Notes: generated by a model from the sequence alone, not told the origin. A DNA stretch of 26,015 nt from Euryarchaeota archaeon UBA28 (GCA_002501605.1 DANW01000030.1:95389-121403), one strand, 5' to 3'. Counted from the first letter of the stretch, positions 11,001 to 17,160 are shown. A program made the numbers and translations.

Positions 11001-11457
11001 TAGTGACGGAGATACGTTCTCACTGACACTGGACATCTCAGATCTCTACCAGATTGAAACTGGTAAATCTGCAACGATATACATCCGTATCACCGAGGGA
11101 GATGGCTCACGCTACGTATTATCCGAAACGATAGACATCAGCTTAGTGCCTCGTGGGGGTGACTCCAATGGAGGGGGCTCATCCGAAGGAGGCCTTAGCA
11201 CGACAATCCTTGTCGGAATTGGCGGGGCCCTACTCTTGGTACTGGTAGTCGTGGTAACTCTGGTATTACGCGGAAGATCCAGGGGAGATGTAGAGACTGA
11301 CACTGTCGAACAATTTGGAGGTGTGGAGACAATGGATCCGGTCGAGGCGTATGTGCAGCAAATGGTCGCATCGGGTTACGACGAGCAACAGGCAAGAGCA
11401 TATGCAGAGCAGTACTACGCAAGCTATTATGAGCAACAGAGACGCGGTGGGGCATAG
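5020..11457 (+). CDS. Giant cell-surface protein with FG-GAP/VCBS repeats and C-terminal membrane anchor
   Basis: The protein has 2145 residues. A signal peptide spans about 15-39 (hydrophobic run, then PGASA). Residues about 55-410 carry FG-GAP/VCBS-type calcium repeats (VGDLDCDGDNDIV, VGDINGDGTNDII, VGDINDDGNDDIV, ISDIDGDGEVDMI, IEDVNRDGEADFF), expected to build a beta-propeller. A CARDB-like module lies near 515-555. Two jelly-roll or MAM-like regions end in FDNITIRKR (about 560-810) and FGIDNIRVEEF (about 934-1182). A region near 1380-1490 (VAILSNPTDQNRLQMVKSDL) has an alpha/beta look like GATase/ThuA-type folds. A single membrane span lies near 2060-2083, followed by a roughly 60-residue probable cytoplasmic tail rich in Tyr, Gln and Ala (GYDEQQARAYAEQYYASYYE). 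This suits adhesion, glycan binding or polymer degradation at the surface; no catalytic motif was identified. The ATG at 5020 gives an ordinary signal peptide. Confidence 0.9.
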   Translation: MSLSPQTAQDRFREGRKALLLVFLLLAMPLASFVPGASASHITQYAVQRDPSDIAVGDLDCDGDNDIVSASAMGHFITTLYNDGSGGFADRQDVFISNNNSQRAGFVDTANGVDVEVGDINGDGTNDIIYYQENIRFVGETFVRPGNLTVLWGDCNGAVNTWSDTAITISNPYHISMEVGDINDDGNDDIVLVSIDGTFSNQYIQVYRGPDPSLLTNQQTLPVPLTSGLYTDVLLGHWGETVQGGGIGTPIGDCEDLDMWLLRTPPYNAGVGYSVGHYDNMTVLEYDCLQDQFPNPMTPTAQGVHEFKLDAEHNYPMGGMDISDIDGDGEVDMIAVVDGITGNISYAEKDGSQWNTQNYVALGNYKGASITIEDVNRDGEADFFVPTELTLTRLQDSSAQNQTFLLLDNLREINTVEIILANPDGPGYLSSLSFDVGRRPTMAIPGQLQGGEDSAFEIIIGQRDYSYRFANNAMWLDTQGWGGAGDFLSVLSLDNEDMGITDVTIAPASFNPATGEAQLGEGTRYVNVTVKNTGLNPLSGSIDVDLEVKEVLGGVDTVVYSNDFDGNEVDTNCPACSFSKVSYTGMYGDGSSSWHEESNASVDANGSATDDWYEADSNPTTYMWAGLDYQGSDNQSGYFNNMDEAIILENVDLTGADAAYLDISLFCSTAFFELYLAEQYSVVERWLYEDSCGIEVWSEGKGWESVFFNGGWDNERYFRLLFQGVDPEYNTYNGNQFSVTATGWEDYTEGGGESDEANQQESIDLTPYAGQIVDIRFRFRSGLLGSVGPEGSSQDTEWDGFAFDNITIRKRDVTFGTQEVVSDTLTFTDLAAGASEEVSLTADFVDNTTYFVKTELSTPSGFQNMDATNDEVRFQTTVANLFDPGLAEEPWKNLENGVRYASGTRDVEVRATNWGNTLTDFSVKAEIYNAEPDLVGIEDFSGVDPIWTDDGNENGSRIDDSSGTNDMLPQNVGVFKNFAYWLGHPDTGYGDGWNETMTLDPIPIAATGADFTYLTFDYYAEGDFLQDSNGNILAIRDAANLEISWTKEGELYQGVVYGSWNDLNENGIQNTNPQDPNFHRCEDFDLNGYDEVEYFGDHSDRLNSVVWFDTENIMKSVTLDLTHIVIQNRTSSDSTDWRDECTTLAGSEVSLTWRFQSNEDGINGNAGLAGFGIDNIRVEEFTFEFDANYTEEVTGLDAAESSTVTIANHDFRSGIYRIDAMTMMDTSDPTTAWYNAEEVNLANNISSIMFSIASAEITLMQPDVMECVTDITYECVYPIDDQAMHSFSVPLLNGVIDGDYTLTMSIKDLTTNQQVFEQTADNGPFALEPHQRAWANWSQPFNSWADTHTYNISFSAEVTKEDGSIEPSGNVRFFIITFYDQIDVAILSNPTDQNRLQMVKSDLEAMGMRYTQMRLDNWDEYATPSWLEHYDKVLLPWQTDYNVYYGDYYEKLASTRASDGLSVVDTLEQFMVQGGTTQIHLGPYRDAYQPSNLPFGMDIAMRNQVNFTEDNRILSEDITIVDPFHPIMEDVDSAAFSAINGGTHVALSGLDTAQVQFTQIPQVCGGRISDPSGTFHTLIRDNTYESQSLLSICNRGAGGMIVTTIDVENPSVTQSFGGEQIPILSNLLDFRLTPYPADFGIAGEGYDLTVNGQSPSIDSITGAYSTMYIKSNSDLSFDYVTNVPGVVADWTLSSGNNDSVTGWDGAIIDAGEISHTQQSAPEIPTLGSFCVANTSSDTGCRIGAEWLLTLYLHDEEGHTRITYIRLVTDDTLADEFRPMASASIISNPSTSEFISMDGTKTVAGTDWPIYRVRLTETGDISLAFTAENSTDPDAPEGESGIELFEWKVFFDYPWDSQSPTLEGHVFQVPASVTDEWTYTFRNLTSNPDGTLENEIRVELIVYDKAGKQSEKHRMYFIVVGENFGDDPPMVQFTAPRPTDSQRDDLVVVTGNMLTGAENGDVKVEIALNESVLDYSTTQKITQRTIGKFNQSDMLSDGDTFSLTLDISDLYQIETGKSATIYIRITEGDGSRYVLSETIDISLVPRGGDSNGGGSSEGGLSTTILVGIGGALLLVLVVVVTLVLRGRSRGDVETDTVEQFGGVETMDPVEAYVQQMVASGYDEQQARAYAEQYYASYYEQQRRGGA
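11446..11452 (+). promoter_or_regulatory. Shine-Dalgarno for the TTG start at 11460
   Basis: GGTGGGG overlaps the last codons of the surface-protein gene and precedes TTG 11460 by seven bases. It supports a TTG start and translation coupled to the upstream gene. Confidence 0.5.
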
Positions 11458-11459
11458 TA

Positions 11460-12725
11460 TTGGACGTATCTGGAGACTTTACCATAGCCGATATTGGTCT
11501 GGCAGATTCTGGCAGACTCAAGGTAGAGTGGGCTAGGAGTAGGATGCCTGCTCTAGCCTCCCTGAGGGAGAAGGCAGAACTTGAGCGACCTCTTGATGGT
11601 CAGAGAATCGCTGGATGTTTGCATGTAACCAAGGAAACGGCTGTCTTGATAGAAACGCTTCAGGCGGCGGGCGCTCAGATATCCTGGTCAGGATGCAATC
11701 CCCTATCAACACAGGACGATGTTGCAGCATGGCTTGCCTCCGAGGGATATTCGATCCATGCATGGCACGGTCAGGACAACCAAGGATTCTACAATTGTAT
11801 AGACAGAACCTTGGATTTCAAACCGACACTAACTCTTGACGATGGTGCAGATCTAATTTACCGTGTCCATTCAAAATTCAAGGACTTGGCTGAAGGAATA
11901 ATCGGTGGGACAGAGGAGACCACAACAGGAGTTCACAGACTCAGGGCAATGGCGGATGCCGGAGAGCTGCTCTATCCAGTAATCGCAGTTAACGACGCTG
12001 AGACCAAGTGGGATTTCGATAATGTCCACGGAACGGGGCAGTCCACGATTGATGGTATCCTAAGGGCGACCAGCGTCCTCATTGCAGGAAAGAACTTCGT
12101 CGTAGCGGGGTACGGGCATTGTGGAAGGGGCTTGGCAATCAGGGCAAGGGGAATGGGCGCGAATGTGATAATCACAGAGATTGACCCAATCCCAGCTCTG
12201 AAGGCCACAATGGACGGTTTTAGGGTAATGAAAATGGATGATGCAGCCCCTCTTGGGGATATTTTCTGTACAGCTACTGGCATGAAGGATGTCATCGTAG
12301 GTAGGCACTTCGACTTGATGAAGGATGGAGCAATAATCTGCAATACGGGGCATTACGACTGTGAGATTAGTATCACTGACTTGGAAGATAGGGCAACAGA
12401 GGTCTTCACTATCAGGGACAATAACGAGGCATTCACAATGTCAGATGGCAGGAGACTGCACCTTTTGGCTAGAGGGAGGTTGGTCAACCTAGCTTCTGCC
12501 GAGGGACATCCCAGCGAGGTTATGGATATGTCTTTCGCGAATCAGTTCCTAGCCCTGTGCAGACTCGCCAAGGAGGGTTCTAGCTATCAAAAAACAGTTT
12601 ATGACATCCACCCAGAACAGGACAGAGAATTAGCATCATTGAAGCTATCATCCTCGGGAATAACCATCGATGAGCTGACCGAGGATCAGAAATCGTATCT
12701 GCTCGACTTCTCAGCCGGAACCTAG
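11460..12725 (+). CDS. ahcY: Adenosylhomocysteinase (S-adenosylhomocysteine hydrolase)
   Basis: Hydrolyses S-adenosylhomocysteine to adenosine and homocysteine with tightly bound NAD, clearing the product of methyltransferases; a cytoplasmic enzyme. The 421 residues match the compact archaeal/Thermotoga type. Visible blocks: CLHVTKET (His55), NPLSTQDDVAAWL (80-92), LDDGADL (Asp127/128), TEETTTG (151-157), K183..FDN with Asp187 and Asn188, GTGQSTIDGILRAT, and the Rossmann motif VAGYGHCGRGLA (215-226) followed by an acidic residue (Glu240) typical of NAD preference. The C-terminus IDELTEDQKSYLLDF is also typical. TTG 11460 is chosen because family homology begins within the first dozen residues and GGTGGGG precedes it; the next ATG (11544) would remove conserved residues. 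It begins 2 nt after the giant surface-protein gene, an unexpected pairing. Its stop overlaps the stop of the convergent gene in a shared CTAG. Confidence 0.96.
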   Translation: MDVSGDFTIADIGLADSGRLKVEWARSRMPALASLREKAELERPLDGQRIAGCLHVTKETAVLIETLQAAGAQISWSGCNPLSTQDDVAAWLASEGYSIHAWHGQDNQGFYNCIDRTLDFKPTLTLDDGADLIYRVHSKFKDLAEGIIGGTEETTTGVHRLRAMADAGELLYPVIAVNDAETKWDFDNVHGTGQSTIDGILRATSVLIAGKNFVVAGYGHCGRGLAIRARGMGANVIITEIDPIPALKATMDGFRVMKMDDAAPLGDIFCTATGMKDVIVGRHFDLMKDGAIICNTGHYDCEISITDLEDRATEVFTIRDNNEAFTMSDGRRLHLLARGRLVNLASAEGHPSEVMDMSFANQFLALCRLAKEGSSYQKTVYDIHPEQDRELASLKLSSSGITIDELTEDQKSYLLDFSAGT

Positions 12726-13738
12726 TCCTGAAGCATCGGGATTGACAAGTCCCACTTCACCGGAATTTTCTCGTCCGATTCGATAATCAAAGCCACTCTC
12801 TCTCTAATTGCTGGCATCTTGCCTTTCATCAGGGACGAATACAGGGGGCTCTCTCTGATACTATTCGGTATACAGACTTGACCCGTGGTAGTTTCGTAAT
12901 CTATCGCCCTTTCCAAATCAAGCGCATGCCTATTTATCGATTGTAGCAAATTCATACTTAGCCTACTTATTACCATCACCGCTACGAGTAATATGATGAA
13001 AACAAGTGGCAAGGCCCAGCCAGAGTTACCTATGAAAATCATACTAGCACTACCAATGAAAAATGCTAGTGGAGCAACGAAAAGCATCAGGAATAGACCT
13101 TGCGAAATAGGCTTCTTTTTTTTCAGCCTTTCAATTATATCCCACCTAGGATGCTTGGGTTGATTGGGTCTGAAAATCTCATCCTCCTCCATCTTCGAGG
13201 CCTTGGAGACAGTCTGACTGACTCTGCCCATCCTCATCCTCAACCCTCCGTCAACAGACTCCATCTCCGGTGAGAACATCTCCTCAATCAAATCAGCGCA
13301 CTCTTCGTAGTACCCCATTCTAACAAGTATGGAGACTTGCTCAATAAGGGGGGTTACCTCAGTGGGCGCATGCCCCCTACGTTCCTCCCACCAGATCAAT
13401 GCATCTTCCATCATCCCTAAGTGATCCACAAGCAAGGTTCCACCAAGATCCCAAGCCCTCCGATTTTCGGGATCTAGCTGTACTACTTTTTTGAGTGCCG
13501 TTACTGACTTTGCTGTTTGAACGAGACTGGGCATCTCTTGCTTACCTTTGGTTGGAGCTGGTAGCTCCATCCTCGCTATCATCATCCATGCATCGGAGTT
13601 ATCTGGTTCTCCAATCACAAGCTCTCTGCAGACTCGAAGAGACTCCTCCCTGTCGCCCCTCTTTTCTGCTTCTATGGCATCCATCCAGAGGTCACCTTTG
13701 CCCCCTGTATCAACGACCATGTCAACCGGGTGAGGCAT
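12722..13738 (-). CDS. TPR-like protein with two membrane segments
   Basis: The 338-residue protein has a TPR-like N-terminal half: DLWMDAIEAEKRGDREESLR, PDNSDAWMMIARMEL, ALKKVVQLDPENRRAWDLGG and QVSILVRMGYYEECADLIEE fit tandem helical pairs across residues about 16-165. A basic linker (LKKKKPISQG) leads to two hydrophobic segments at about 214-234 and 240-260, then a roughly 75-residue soluble C-terminus without a recognised motif. TPRs usually mediate protein contacts, so this is probably a membrane scaffold with a cytoplasmic TPR domain. No signal peptide is seen. The ATG at 13738 is used; a second ATG six codons in is also possible. The gene starts 27 nt after the sugar dehydrogenase stop on the same strand, so they are probably cotranscribed. 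A specific function is not assigned. Confidence 0.82.
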   Translation of the reverse strand: MPHPVDMVVDTGGKGDLWMDAIEAEKRGDREESLRVCRELVIGEPDNSDAWMMIARMELPAPTKGKQEMPSLVQTAKSVTALKKVVQLDPENRRAWDLGGTLLVDHLGMMEDALIWWEERRGHAPTEVTPLIEQVSILVRMGYYEECADLIEEMFSPEMESVDGGLRMRMGRVSQTVSKASKMEEDEIFRPNQPKHPRWDIIERLKKKKPISQGLFLMLFVAPLAFFIGSASMIFIGNSGWALPLVFIILLVAVMVISRLSMNLLQSINRHALDLERAIDYETTTGQVCIPNSIRESPLYSSLMKGKMPAIRERVALIIESDEKIPVKWDLSIPMLQD

Positions 13739-13765
13739 CAGTGCTTGAAGGATACTATTTCTGAT

Positions 13766-14950
13766 CTATGTTTTACCATTTATCATCACGATATCCCCGG
13801 TCCAGTGGAAAACTAATATCTCATCATTAAACCCTTTACCAAAACCAACTATCATCCCCCCGGAACTTCCTAGATACCTCTCAATCCATTCTCCATCTGT
13901 TTCTTCAAGTATCCAAATTGATCCAGTGCAGAAGTCGCCATACAGATACCCGTCACGAAGATTCTCAGGCCCCCAATCCATCCAGTACCCACCAGTTATT
14001 GAGCAGTTTCCATTTTCATGAGAGTAAGCCAATAACGGGTCAGTCAATCCATTTTCACTGTTATCTCGTGCACTTGAACAGCTCATTTCCTCTTGGAATT
14101 CCTGAAATCCTTCCCTCTCACTCCATCCCAAATTAGCTCTTTCAATTAGAGAAACCAGATTTACTTCCTCCCAGCAGTTCTGCCCCACGTCAGCAATCCA
14201 TAGATCATCTGAGTTTCCAATATCGAAGCGCCATGGGTTTCTCAACCCACTGTGAAGTACGTACGGGTCTCCCGTTGAATTATCAAGAACCGCCAAAACC
14301 TCATTATCCCTGAATTCAAACAGGAGAATTGCGCCTAGGGGACTGGACTGGTCCTGCCCGTGGGAGTGAGGATCATTTGCAGATCCACCATCGCCAAGCC
14401 CCCAGAGGTAACTACTGTTGCCTGCGTGAATTAGGAATCCCCCATTGTGATTCCTGTATGGTTGCTCGATTCTCTTCAAGACTGTAATTGAATCGGCATC
14501 AATCAAGCCATTATCCCCCACTTCAGCCGATGACAGAACCAAGTCAGACTGATTTTCTCCTTCGCAAGTACCATCCTCAACATATGATAACAAAACCAAT
14601 TTGGAATTTTCAAAATCCTCATCAAAAGAAAACCCTAGCAATCCCTGCTCCATATGACACCTACTAACTATCCCACTTAGATCTGCAACATCTTCCAGGT
14701 TTTGTCCATCCCAAGATTTTATAATCCCGCTTAGGAATATCACCCACATTTTTCCATCCAGTGGGTTTAGTAGGGAATGATGCGCGGTCTCTCCAAGTTG
14801 CAGAACAGTTTGACATTCAAGATCGTAACTCATCTGGCATCCATCAGAGATTGGGTCAGGCCACTCAAAACCATCATCGGAGTCTCCTCCAAAGCATCCC
14901 ATGCTCAGAGACGAAAAAAGCAGTAAAGTCAACACCATTGCTGATTTCAT
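13766..14950 (-). CDS. PQQ-dependent sugar dehydrogenase-like lipoprotein (glucose/sorbosone dehydrogenase family)
   Basis: Family members oxidise aldoses outside the membrane using pyrroloquinoline quinone and calcium on a six-bladed propeller. From ATG 14950 the product has 394 residues and begins with a lipoprotein signal (MKSAMVLTLLLFSSLSMGCF, Cys19 as lipidation site). Family blocks in order: GLLGFSFDEDF, NHNGGFLIHAG with the conserved His, LWGLGDGGSANDPHSHGQ, HSGLRNPWRFDI, LWIADVGQNCWEEVNLV, NLGWSEREGF, CSITGGYWMDWG and DGYLYGDFCTGSIWIL. The open frame runs up to 15052, but the longer start would put 34 non-signal residues before the signal peptide and overlap the upstream gene; GGTGAT sits just before ATG 14950. 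A TATA-like AGATATAAC (complement of about 14981-14989) suggests its own promoter. No PQQ synthesis genes are in the window, so the cofactor may be scavenged. Substrate unknown. Confidence 0.86.
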   Translation of the reverse strand: MKSAMVLTLLLFSSLSMGCFGGDSDDGFEWPDPISDGCQMSYDLECQTVLQLGETAHHSLLNPLDGKMWVIFLSGIIKSWDGQNLEDVADLSGIVSRCHMEQGLLGFSFDEDFENSKLVLLSYVEDGTCEGENQSDLVLSSAEVGDNGLIDADSITVLKRIEQPYRNHNGGFLIHAGNSSYLWGLGDGGSANDPHSHGQDQSSPLGAILLFEFRDNEVLAVLDNSTGDPYVLHSGLRNPWRFDIGNSDDLWIADVGQNCWEEVNLVSLIERANLGWSEREGFQEFQEEMSCSSARDNSENGLTDPLLAYSHENGNCSITGGYWMDWGPENLRDGYLYGDFCTGSIWILEETDGEWIERYLGSSGGMIVGFGKGFNDEILVFHWTGDIVMINGKT

Positions 14951-14953
14951 GGT

Positions 14954-14979
14954 ATCACCGTTGCAAGTTTTTCGGTGAT
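14954..14979. promoter_or_regulatory. Inverted repeat between TATA-like box and start of the sugar dehydrogenase gene
   Basis: ATCACCG (14954-14960) and CGGTGAT (14973-14979) form a perfect 7-bp inverted repeat around 12 bases. It lies between the TATA-like AGATATAAC and ATG 14950 on the minus strand. It may be an operator or a leader hairpin that masks the GGTGAT ribosome-binding site, which lies inside one arm. Function is inferred from position only. Confidence 0.4.
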
Positions 14980-15002
14980 TGTTATATCTCTTTGTTATGG
15001 AC

Positions 15003-16067
15003 TCAAGAAAAATATGCCTGTATTCCTGGGACATTGGAAACCGCATCTCCATAGGTTCCTAGGTGGGTATCAGCATTGGTTGCTACCATTCCATCAGTGT
15101 TTAGTAGGTCACTAAGGATTTCACGGCCCTCTGCATCTTCGTTCAATGAAACCAATGCATTCTGCACCTTCTCAACAGTCTCGATGTCCATGGTATCTGG
15201 GTTGTAGAGAGCTGGGTGGCTTGGTGCCTTACCAAATGAAGGAAGCATGACAAGCTCATCCAGATCCATGCACCAATCGTCTCCATCTGCAACTCCGTCA
15301 TCGTTTTCATCGCAGTACAAGCGGTAGGCGGTATCCTTGACGAGTGCTACATCTCCATAACCTGTCATCATGCACTTCATGGCTCCCTTGTATCCGGAGT
15401 ATTGGGTCCCTCCTTCTGGGATGCTCGAATCTTCGCTGAAGAAGTTAGTAACTGTCGCTCTGAGAGAGTCGATATCATTGGGGTCTCCGATAACATCCGC
15501 GTATCCATTCCCGATCAGGTATCCCATCGGAATGAGCATCCCCGCGCTCTTTAGCCATCCTGTGTGACAGGACTTCTTGCCCTCCATCAGTGCGAATGGG
15601 TCGGTGTCCGGATCATCATCCAAGTGGGCCGCTGCTATATCTGAGTCAGCCTTGACCCATGCAGCGGCATTGTAGTAAACCCTTCCATCGGACTTCCACT
15701 CGGCTGCCAGAACATCCAAGTCGTATACTTCCCATGCTAGCCACGCTGCGGCGCCGTCAACGAATCCGATGTCCGCATTTCCCTTGTCGATGGCCTCGAT
15801 GATACCGCCTGATCCGGTGACTGGGTAAATCTCAACGTCCATTCCGGTTAGAGAACTCATCTTGTCAGCTAGATGCTGAGGATTTTTGTCCCATATCAGG
15901 TAGGTATCCTGTACCTCAAAAGCTATTGTCAGACAATTCTCTTCATCCTCACAAGCTTCGTAGTTCACGTCAAAAATTAGATACAAAACTGCGGCTGAGA
16001 ATACAATCCCTGCCATCAGGAACGCCTTATTTGTAACTGCCCAACTCTTGATTTCCTCTGTTCTCAT
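15003..16067 (-). CDS. Membrane-anchored single-lobe transferrin-like (PhnD-superfamily) binding protein
   Basis: By overall fold this 354-residue protein is a PhnD-like type II periplasmic binding protein, but its ligand-site residues are those of transferrin. One membrane anchor lies at about 15-32. Compared from memory with the human transferrin N-lobe: Asp104 (GFVDGAAAW) matches Asp63, Tyr131 (VYYNAAAWV) matches Tyr95, Tyr226 (SGYKGAMKC) matches Tyr188, and His284 (APSHPALYN) matches His249. Thr169 in KKSCHTG matches the carbonate-binding Thr120, and Lys173 stands where Arg124 binds the anion. Cys167 and Cys232 match the Cys118-Cys194 disulfide. A DENDDGVADGDD loop near 253-264 resembles a calcium loop. 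A TTTAGG-N4-CCTAAA site lies 32 nt upstream. Inference: an extracellular Fe(III)-carbonate binding protein, likely serving the ABC subunits at 22961-24579. Automatic annotation would say phosphonate-binding; the ligand residues argue against that. Confidence 0.88.
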   Translation of the reverse strand: MRTEEIKSWAVTNKAFLMAGIVFSAAVLYLIFDVNYEACEDEENCLTIAFEVQDTYLIWDKNPQHLADKMSSLTGMDVEIYPVTGSGGIIEAIDKGNADIGFVDGAAAWLAWEVYDLDVLAAEWKSDGRVYYNAAAWVKADSDIAAAHLDDDPDTDPFALMEGKKSCHTGWLKSAGMLIPMGYLIGNGYADVIGDPNDIDSLRATVTNFFSEDSSIPEGGTQYSGYKGAMKCMMTGYGDVALVKDTAYRLYCDENDDGVADGDDWCMDLDELVMLPSFGKAPSHPALYNPDTMDIETVEKVQNALVSLNEDAEGREILSDLLNTDGMVATNADTHLGTYGDAVSNVPGIQAYFS

Positions 16068-16098
16068 GGTGTGGTCGTAAAGAGGTTCAATGATAAAA

Positions 16099-16114
16099 TT
16101 TAGGGTAGCCTAAA
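16099..16114. promoter_or_regulatory. DtxR/IdeR-like operator, copy 1
   Basis: TTTAGG-GTAG-CCTAAA is a perfect 6-bp inverted repeat with a 4-base centre, 32 nt upstream of the transferrin-like gene starting at 16067 (-). Its half-sites match TTAGG/CCTAA, known from metal-dependent repressors of the DtxR/IdeR family. The same 16-bp pattern recurs at 19224 and 22926. Confidence 0.75.
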
Positions 16115-16131
16115 CTCTTTTAGGAGACTAC

Positions 16132-16707
16132 TCAAAAACCAAAAAACCACTTCATCTGAGCGAAAATCCACATAGTCTTAGACTTAGAAGCTTGAAACAG
16201 GTCAATCCTGTGCCTGCCCACCCTAACGAGTTTGATATCCGATTCATGAGCCCTTTTGCGCCAATAATCCCTAGATTCTGATGGGAACGAATCGATGAAC
16301 CTACTCGGAGTGCACATCAACATCCAATTTTTCTTACATTTTACGGCATCGAAAATCTCATTTCTACAGTCATCAGAATGGACATACTTGATTTCAATCA
16401 TTACTCGCTCATCCCTCTTTTTCAGCTCCTCGACTATTTCTCTGAATTTCGGAATACTAATCCCAAGAGAGAGTCCTGCCCGAAAGATATCATCAAATTT
16501 CATGTTCTTGGTATGAATCAACTCTCCCCGACACATGATCAAATCATCATGAAATACGAATAAGACGCCATCACCAGACTCTCTTATATCAAATTCCCAA
16601 TACCTAAATCTTCTGTCCGATACTAGTTCAAAAGAACTGAGAAGTCCTTCAAGCGTATTTTCCAGTTTCGTGCCAGAGGCTCCAAGCCTGTGACCTAGAT
16701 TCTTCAC
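16132..16707 (-). CDS. Glycerophosphodiester phosphodiesterase-like protein
   Basis: GDPD-family enzymes split glycerophosphodiesters into an alcohol and glycerol phosphate with a TIM-barrel metal site. The product has 191 residues from GTG 16707. Visible motifs are GHRLGASG with His6-Arg7, LENTLEG (Glu16), WEFDIRESGDGVLFVFHDD with Glu38, Asp40 and His53, and VMIEIKYV with Glu105 and Lys107. These are the HR...ENT...E.D....DG...HD...E.K pattern of the family. It is shorter than usual GDPDs (about 240 residues or more), so the C-terminal barrel strands are abbreviated or diverged. No signal peptide is seen, suggesting a cytoplasmic location. Its GTG start overlaps the TGA of gar1 in a GTGA, so the two are translationally coupled. 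It may recycle lipid head groups, alongside gpsA elsewhere in the window; natural substrate unknown. Confidence 0.78.
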   Translation of the reverse strand: MKNLGHRLGASGTKLENTLEGLLSSFELVSDRRFRYWEFDIRESGDGVLFVFHDDLIMCRGELIHTKNMKFDDIFRAGLSLGISIPKFREIVEELKKRDERVMIEIKYVHSDDCRNEIFDAVKCKKNWMLMCTPSRFIDSFPSESRDYWRKRAHESDIKLVRVGRHRIDLFQASKSKTMWIFAQMKWFFGF

Positions 16708-17159
16708 CTTCTGCCACGCCCTCTAGAATGCCTTCTAGTCCCTCTTTTGTCGGATTTCTGACCCCTTCCTCTGCGTGGCCCCGAGTTCCTGTTCTGACCT
16801 TCCCGTTTTTTTCTGCCCCTTCCGTTGTGAGCTCTACTGACTTGGCCCCGGGACCTACCACTCCTTCCCCTCTGGTGATTTTCATGTCCCCTCGCGTTCC
16901 CATGAGTCCTCTTACCAACCGATTTACGTGGGGCAATCTCAACCGGAGACCCCATCGCGCGCTCGACCTCCACTCCCTTGGAAATTGGAAAAACATGAAC
17001 CAAACCCGAATCAACTGGCCCCAAAACAGTGTCTACTCTTCCTAGAATCTTACCTCCTTTGACACGAATGGTATCTCCGAGATTGGGTGACCTTCCTTCA
17101 AAGGATACCAATAGCCCCCTCATGTGAGAAATGTCCTCAACTCTTCCTGAAAATGTCAT
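16704..17159 (-). CDS. gar1: H/ACA RNP protein Gar1-like with Arg/Gly-rich tail
   Basis: Gar1 is a subunit of the H/ACA ribonucleoprotein that makes pseudouridines in rRNA under guide-RNA direction, contacting the synthase Cbf5 and helping substrate turnover. The core (about 1-75) is a small beta-barrel: MTFSGRVEDISHMRGLLVSF, SPNLGDTIRVKGGKILGRVD and TVLGPVDSGLVHVFP, matching the archaeal Gar1 pattern G.V...P..gd.V....k.iG.V..v.GPV. Residues about 85-151 form a very basic tail with RGRSGRSRG, GRGRKKREG, RRGRGQK and RGRGRR. ATG 17159 is chosen: GGAGG precedes it by about 8 nt and it avoids overlap with the upstream gene, whose TGA (17163-17161) is one base away. An upstream in-frame ATG at 17204 would add 15 residues. 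It overlaps the next gene by GTGA. Confidence 0.82.
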   Translation of the reverse strand: MTFSGRVEDISHMRGLLVSFEGRSPNLGDTIRVKGGKILGRVDTVLGPVDSGLVHVFPISKGVEVERAMGSPVEIAPRKSVGKRTHGNARGHENHQRGRSGRSRGQVSRAHNGRGRKKREGQNRNSGPRRGRGQKSDKRGTRRHSRGRGRR

Positions 17160-17160
17160 A

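Noticed and set aside
14951..15052. N-terminal extension of the sugar dehydrogenase to an ATG at 15052
   Set aside because: It would overlap the upstream gene by 50 nt and place 34 residues ahead of a clean lipoprotein signal peptide.
16649..17014. A 121-codon open frame on the minus strand overlapping gar1
   Set aside because: It is a frame shadow of the Arg/Gly-rich gar1 tail; gar1 has the family motifs, a Shine-Dalgarno and coupled neighbours.
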